The position numbers were made by a program, and so were the translations under genes. Shown piece by piece: positions 5,562 through 6,946 of a stretch of 6,946 bases of DNA; positions within the stretch are counted from its first letter, which is position 1; each line of letters starts with the position of its first letter. Where the stretch lies: contig JBCBJZ010000169.1 of NCBI GenBank assembly GCA_038522635.1, positions 1-6,946 on the forward strand, read 5' to 3'. The stretch is from JBCBJZ01 sp038522635 (GTDB taxonomy: Bacteria; Pseudomonadota; Alphaproteobacteria; Rhizobiales; Hyphomicrobiaceae). Under the pieces are notes generated by a model that was given only the letters and a program-made list of their open reading frames with translations, had not been told where the DNA came from and ran no database searches.

Positions 5562-6539
5562 ATGACCACCCGTGTGTTTATGAACCGCGATTTCTTCGCG
5601 AGACCCTCCCGCACCATGGCCCGCACCATGTCCCTGGCCATGGGCGCCTTGGCGATCTCGCTCACCCTTGGGGGCAGCATCGGCGCTGCGCATGCGTGCA
5701 ATAATCCGCAGGCGCTTGGCGTCTCCCGCACGATCGAGGTCGACACCACCGCTGGCCCGGGGTTCGGCTTCCAGCACTACCGCGACTACGATTTTCTGCA
5801 GCCGGGCGAAGTTGTCCTGACGTTCGATGATGGCCCACTGCCCGGCAAAACCACCGCCGTGCTCGACGCGCTGAAAAAGCACTGCACCAAGGCGATGTTC
5901 TTCTCGGTGGGCAAATTGGCGGTCGGCTATCCGCATATCCTGCGCCGCGCGGCCGCCGAGGGGCACACCATCGGCACGCACACCTGGTCGCATAAGAACC
6001 TGTCACGGATGTCGCGCGACCAGTTGGTCGACCAGATCGAGCGCGGCGCCAGCGCCGTGCGGCTGGCGATCGGCGATAAGGCAGCGCCGTTCTTCCGGTT
6101 CCCGTTCCTGAAGGACTCAGAGACGGCGATCAAATACCTGTCGGGACGTGACCAGGGGATCTTTTCCACCGACCTCGATTCATTCGACTTCAAGGAGCGC
6201 AAGCCGGCTGCGCTCATCAAGCGCGTGATGGCTAACCTTAAGAAGAAGGGCAAAGGCATCATCCTGTTTCACGACATCCAGCCGGTGACGGCGAAAGCGA
6301 TGGATGCGTTCTTCACCCGCCTGAAAGAGGGCGGCTACAAGGTGGTGCACCTCACTGCAAAGGCGCCTTTGAAGACGCTCCCGGCATTCGATGAAAAGAT
6401 CAAAAAGTTGTTCCGTGGCCGTGCCCGGATGGCCGGAGGGCGCCCGCTGTCGGCCGTCATGCGTACGGTGACGCCCGCCGCTGCGCAGCCCGATGCGGCC
6501 GCTGACGCGCCTCAAACGACGGCAGCCCCGGCGAACTGA
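5562..6539 (+). CDS. Secreted polysaccharide deacetylase (NodB homology domain, carbohydrate esterase family 4)
   Basis: This 325-residue enzyme would remove acetyl groups from N-acetylated or O-acetylated sugars of peptidoglycan, chitin-like material or another extracellular polysaccharide, using a bound metal ion. The CE4 motifs are in order: TFDDGP (87-92; Asp89 catalytic base, Asp90 metal ligand), HTWSH (140-144; His140 and His144 metal ligands), RFPF (179-182), DLDSFDF (204-210) and ILFHD (234-238; catalytic His237). A signal peptide ends near GAAHA (41-45) before CNNPQ; the -3 residue does not fit a lipobox, so release into the periplasm or outside is more likely than lipidation. A basic stretch (279-289) and an Ala/Pro-rich tail (304-325) follow the domain. 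ATG 5562 has AGGAG 7 bases upstream; upstream in-frame starts lack this. It is transcribed away from the 5258-4878 gene. The exact substrate cannot be told. Confidence 0.92.
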   Translation: MTTRVFMNRDFFARPSRTMARTMSLAMGALAISLTLGGSIGAAHACNNPQALGVSRTIEVDTTAGPGFGFQHYRDYDFLQPGEVVLTFDDGPLPGKTTAVLDALKKHCTKAMFFSVGKLAVGYPHILRRAAAEGHTIGTHTWSHKNLSRMSRDQLVDQIERGASAVRLAIGDKAAPFFRFPFLKDSETAIKYLSGRDQGIFSTDLDSFDFKERKPAALIKRVMANLKKKGKGIILFHDIQPVTAKAMDAFFTRLKEGGYKVVHLTAKAPLKTLPAFDEKIKKLFRGRARMAGGRPLSAVMRTVTPAAAQPDAAADAPQTTAAPAN

Positions 6540-6661
6540 CCTGACCCGCCCTTCGTCGAGCTCGCCGTGCAGCAACATCGTCCACCTTTGTCGCGCCGAC
6601 ATCGCGCGTCTGACAGCTCTGCCCGCTTGCCGTCACACCACGCGCCGGCCATATAGGTCGC

Positions 6662-6946
6662 ATGGCCAAGTCACCCCCCAAAAAGGCAGCCGCCGCGTCC
6701 AAGAAGAACGTCGCGACGGCCCCAAAGCGCGTCAGCAAAGGGCGAGCGAAATCCGGTAAACCGGTGCCGCCGCCTGAAGAAACCGCCGCCGGCACGCCGC
6801 AGACCAAGCCATCGCGGGCCACGCGCCGTCGCGCCAACGCCGCAGGCACGCAAACCGCTTCGTCGTCATCCGCGGTAACGCCACCCGCAAGCGCTCCACC
6901 GACGGGGTTTGGCGAAGCGCCACAGGCGGCTTTCGAGGCTGCTTCC
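6662..6946 (+). CDS. N-terminal fragment with Lys/Ala/Pro-rich disordered leader, cut by the right edge; possibly UvrB
   Basis: From ATG 6662 the frame stays open for 95 codons to the end of the window. The first 80 or so residues (MAKSPPKKAAAASKK onward) are rich in Lys, Arg, Ala, Pro, Ser and Thr, with almost no hydrophobic or aromatic residues, and must be disordered and basic. The last residues, PTGFGEAPQAAFEAAS, look like the start of a folded or conserved part. In several Rhizobiales the excinuclease subunit UvrB begins with such a basic leader followed by a GF-x-E-x-x-Q-x-x-FE segment, so UvrB is my best guess, from memory and low in certainty. A histone-like or other nucleic-acid-binding protein is an alternative. 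AGG lies 5 bases before the ATG. I see no GTTC-N7-GTTC SOS box in the 122 bases upstream. Confidence 0.6.
   Translation, partial: MAKSPPKKAAAASKKNVATAPKRVSKGRAKSGKPVPPPEETAAGTPQTKPSRATRRRANAAGTQTASSSSAVTPPASAPPTGFGEAPQAAFEAAS

Noticed and set aside
5693..5702. Lipobox making the deacetylase a lipoprotein
   Set aside because: The residues before the Cys are AHA, with no Leu, Val or Ile at -3, so signal peptidase I cleavage fits better.
6627..6657. TTGCCG / TATAGG promoter before the 6662 gene
   Set aside because: The spacer is 19 bases and the start of transcription would fall past the ATG.
1..6946. Mobile element, defence system or CRISPR array
   Set aside because: No transposase, integrase, nuclease or toxin motif, no terminal repeats and no regularly spaced repeat array are visible; gene composition is uniform.

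Overview
The window is GC-rich bacterial DNA. Codon use, strong GGAG-type ribosome binding sites and two small secreted proteins of a kind I associate with Hyphomicrobiales/Rhizobiales suggest an alphaproteobacterium. This assignment is an inference from protein style; no rRNA or marker gene is present. I see no mobile element, phage gene, CRISPR array, tRNA or rRNA. It reads as ordinary chromosome.

Left part (1-4099, all genes on the minus strand). Read in the direction of transcription, a TAXI-type TRAP periplasmic binding protein (4099-3119) is followed, after a 106-base structured gap, by a fused 4TM/12TM TRAP permease (3012-1096). Together they form a complete Na+/H+-driven tripartite uptake system for an unknown, probably carboxylate-type, substrate. 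Next come a 70-residue unknown protein (899-687) and a TauE/SafE-type permease (466 to beyond base 1) that is cut by the left edge. The TauE/SafE gene has a plausible promoter of its own. An importer next to an anion-exporter-type protein could mean uptake of a compound and export of its product, but nothing here proves the link.

Middle (4100-5258). A divergent intergenic region with an 18-bp inverted repeat separates the TRAP operon from a plus-strand gene for a secreted Cys-rich protein (4267-4785). Facing it is a minus-strand gene for another small secreted protein of an unnamed family (5258-4878). Its mRNA leader carries two consecutive hairpins and a possible alternative pairing over the ribosome binding site.

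Right part (5259-6946). A 303-base divergent region leads to a secreted NodB-type polysaccharide deacetylase (5562-6539) with all the expected catalytic motifs. After a 122-base gap, a Lys/Ala/Pro-rich N-terminus (6662 onward) runs off the right edge. Its last residues suggest, without proving, the disordered N-terminus of an alphaproteobacterial UvrB.

I found no clear new multi-gene system. The most useful leads are the two uncharacterised secreted protein families, the inverted repeat at the divergent TRAP promoter region, and the structured leaders of the TRAP permease and the 5258-4878 gene.
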